Part shown: positions 55,880 to 57,324 of the stretch, piece after piece | Position numbering within the stretch: position 1 is the first letter of the stretch | How the letters are laid out: each line of letters starts with the position of its first letter | NCBI GenBank assembly: GCA_051453625.1 | Contig: JBOZIK010000001.1 | Location: forward strand, 284,258,165-284,315,488 | Direction of reading: 5' to 3' | DNA: 57,324 bases | From: Welwitschia mirabilis | Lineage: Eukaryota > Gnetophyta > Gnetopsida > Welwitschiales | Translations under genes and position numbers: made by a program | Notes under the pieces: model-generated | The model's input: the letters and a program-made list of their open reading frames with translations, nothing else | Told to the model about the DNA's origin: nothing | The model's database searches: none

Positions 55880-57324
55880 TTAAGATTACATCAAAGGGTT
55901 TTTTCATATATTTTAAAACTTTTTCCATGAAATTTTTGAATCTTCCTAGTGTTTAAGTTAGAAATCTCAATGGAGTTATTAAAATATATTTTCTTTATAA
56001 GATAAGGATCTAATTATTTATAGGTCAATAGTGTTGGGAAAAAAATGAATTGACTAGGTTCAAACTTTTTATGAAGTAACTTTTTATCATGTTTAAACTT
56101 AGCTAGGGCTTTATGAATGAGTTAACAATGTATGATACATGTACATTTTTTATCTAAGTGATTAAGTTGGGTGAATCTATTTTTAAGGGTTTCATGAAGA
56201 TATACAAGATTAAGTGAATAGAAAGAATGATAAGAGTTATAACAAACATCAACTGGTAAAACACAAACTTTTGTGTACACAAGCTCATAAGGTTAAAAAA
56301 AAGGATAATTATGACAAGTAGTACAGTAAGCCCAAAGAACATCATTAAGCTTAGAAGCCTAAGATTTCTTATTAATGGAGACAATTTTTTAAATTATTTT
56401 CTTTATTTTTTTATTTGCATTTTTAGCTTGACCATTAGTTTGTGGATAATAAGAACAAGCTATTCCATGTTTAATTCCAATGGATAAAATAAATCTCTTA
56501 AAAAGATGATTTAAAAATGAATTTCTTGATCACTAATAATAATTCTAGGAAAACTAAAATGTTGAAAAATATAAGTTTTGATAAAATTGCAATAGTTTAG
56601 GCATCATTTCTAAAATAGGAATAGCTTCAACTCATTTACTAATATAATTAATAGCCACTAAAATGTAATTCTTATCATTAGAAAGTGGTTTAATAGGGCT
56701 TATAAAATTAATTTCCCAATAATTAAAAGGTTGACACTCAATAATAGGTTTAAGGAGCATATCATAAGAACAAATAAAACTACCATAACATTGACAAGCA
56801 TTACATCTTTTAGAAAATTCTAGCAAGGGTTTTCAAAATGGTAAATTTATACTCAAATATTATATTAAGGCTTTAAGATGATCATCAAAGGTAAGATTAG
56901 TATTTAATCTATCAACCTAAGGGATAGCAAGTTTCTTTTCTTTATTTTCTGAAGAAATTTTTTATCAAGCTTATTACTTAAATGAGAAGGAAAGTTATGA
57001 TGTTATAAGATTTCAATATCCTATTATTCTTCTTTATCTTTCTTATCTTTTTTAGAAGTTGAATTCTCATGGGTAGGAGATCTTATTTTATTTCCACTTC
57101 TTATCACAACTTTACAATTTTTTCTTACTTCATTATGGTTTATCAAAGGTTGTGTTACAAGTGATCCTTATGGTATTTGATTTATAAGCATAGTTTATCG
57201 AAAAACATTCACTAGATTTTCAATGTTTGGTTTTATCTTGTCTTGAGATTTTCTTAATTCATTAATGGAATTTCTAAGTGGATCATTTTGATTTTGAGAA
57301 TTTGATATGCTTGCTTGATAATTT
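55880..57324 (-). pseudogene. Gypsy gag end joined to integrase (internal deletion)
   Basis: Read on the minus strand from 57324: a gag C-terminus (INELRKSQDKIKPNIENL, then CKVVIRSGNKI near 57120, from the LRSGK motif of Athila/Tat gag). Some 300 bp later comes integrase: CNACQCYGSFICSYDMLLKP near 56800, then FNYWEINFISPIKPLSNDKN near 56715. The first catalytic Asp (LDF) is Asn at 56707-56709. Downstream are SKLNDVLWAYCTT and PYELVYTKVCVLPVD near 56350-56260, and a C-terminal domain LDPYLIKKIYFNNSIEI near 56000. Protease, RT and RNase H are absent, so at least 2 kb was deleted. The element belongs to the Athila/Tat side of Ty3/gypsy. Confidence 0.78.

Overview
The window reads as nuclear DNA of a flowering plant: AT-rich and almost entirely made of old, nested retrotransposons. 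The signs are Ty1/copia elements primed by initiator tRNA-Met, Ty3/gypsy pieces including one with a degenerate Athila-type primer site, L1-type LINEs with DUF4283 and CCHC ORF1 proteins, a plastid trnG(UCC) fragment and a fragment of a 5-oxoprolinase gene. No intact host gene is visible. Every long coding region is broken by stop codons, mostly TAG, TAA or TGA where the family has Gln or Trp. Six runs of N break the assembly.

Layout. 1-2575: 5' part of a minus-strand copia element (A), with LTR, PBS and gag. 2590-7552: a nearly full-length but dead L1-type LINE (LINE-1, plus). 7553-16291: copia element B (plus), with half a 5' LTR, gag, a plastid-DNA insert, protease, integrase, RT, RNase H, an extra ORF after pol and a complete 3' LTR. 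16340-18400: minus-strand gypsy gag with upstream DNA of higher G+C. 18958-20985: the 3' end of a third copia copy (C), with the extra ORF and LTR. 21395-22015: 5-oxoprolinase pseudogene (minus). 22025-28582: a minus-strand Athila-type element with two LTRs of about 1.45 kb and no recognisable polymerase. 30950-51076: four more decayed LINEs (LINE-2 to LINE-5, all plus), separated by AT-rich filler. 45870-49090 and 52500-55410: two related arms, the second holding a minus-strand extra ORF of the same broad family as the copia one. 55880-57324: a deleted gypsy gag/integrase (minus).

The most striking signal is in the copia LTRs. Just upstream of the TATA box lie arrays of degenerate GGGACGTCC palindromes (ACGT core), placed as pairs. 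Starts within a pair are 21-22 bp apart, two helical turns; pairs are separated by 34-35 bp, with one wider step near the TATA side. The rule holds in the divergent element A and in B and C. A second array inside B, between pol and the extra ORF, keeps the 21-22 bp pairs but uses 43-44 bp between pairs; it contains a TATAAAA and sits 160 bp ahead of the extra ORF. I infer that the pair is a binding unit, possibly for an ACGT-recognising (bZIP-type) factor, and that the extra ORF may have had its own promoter. The paired spacing is seen directly; the function is inference.
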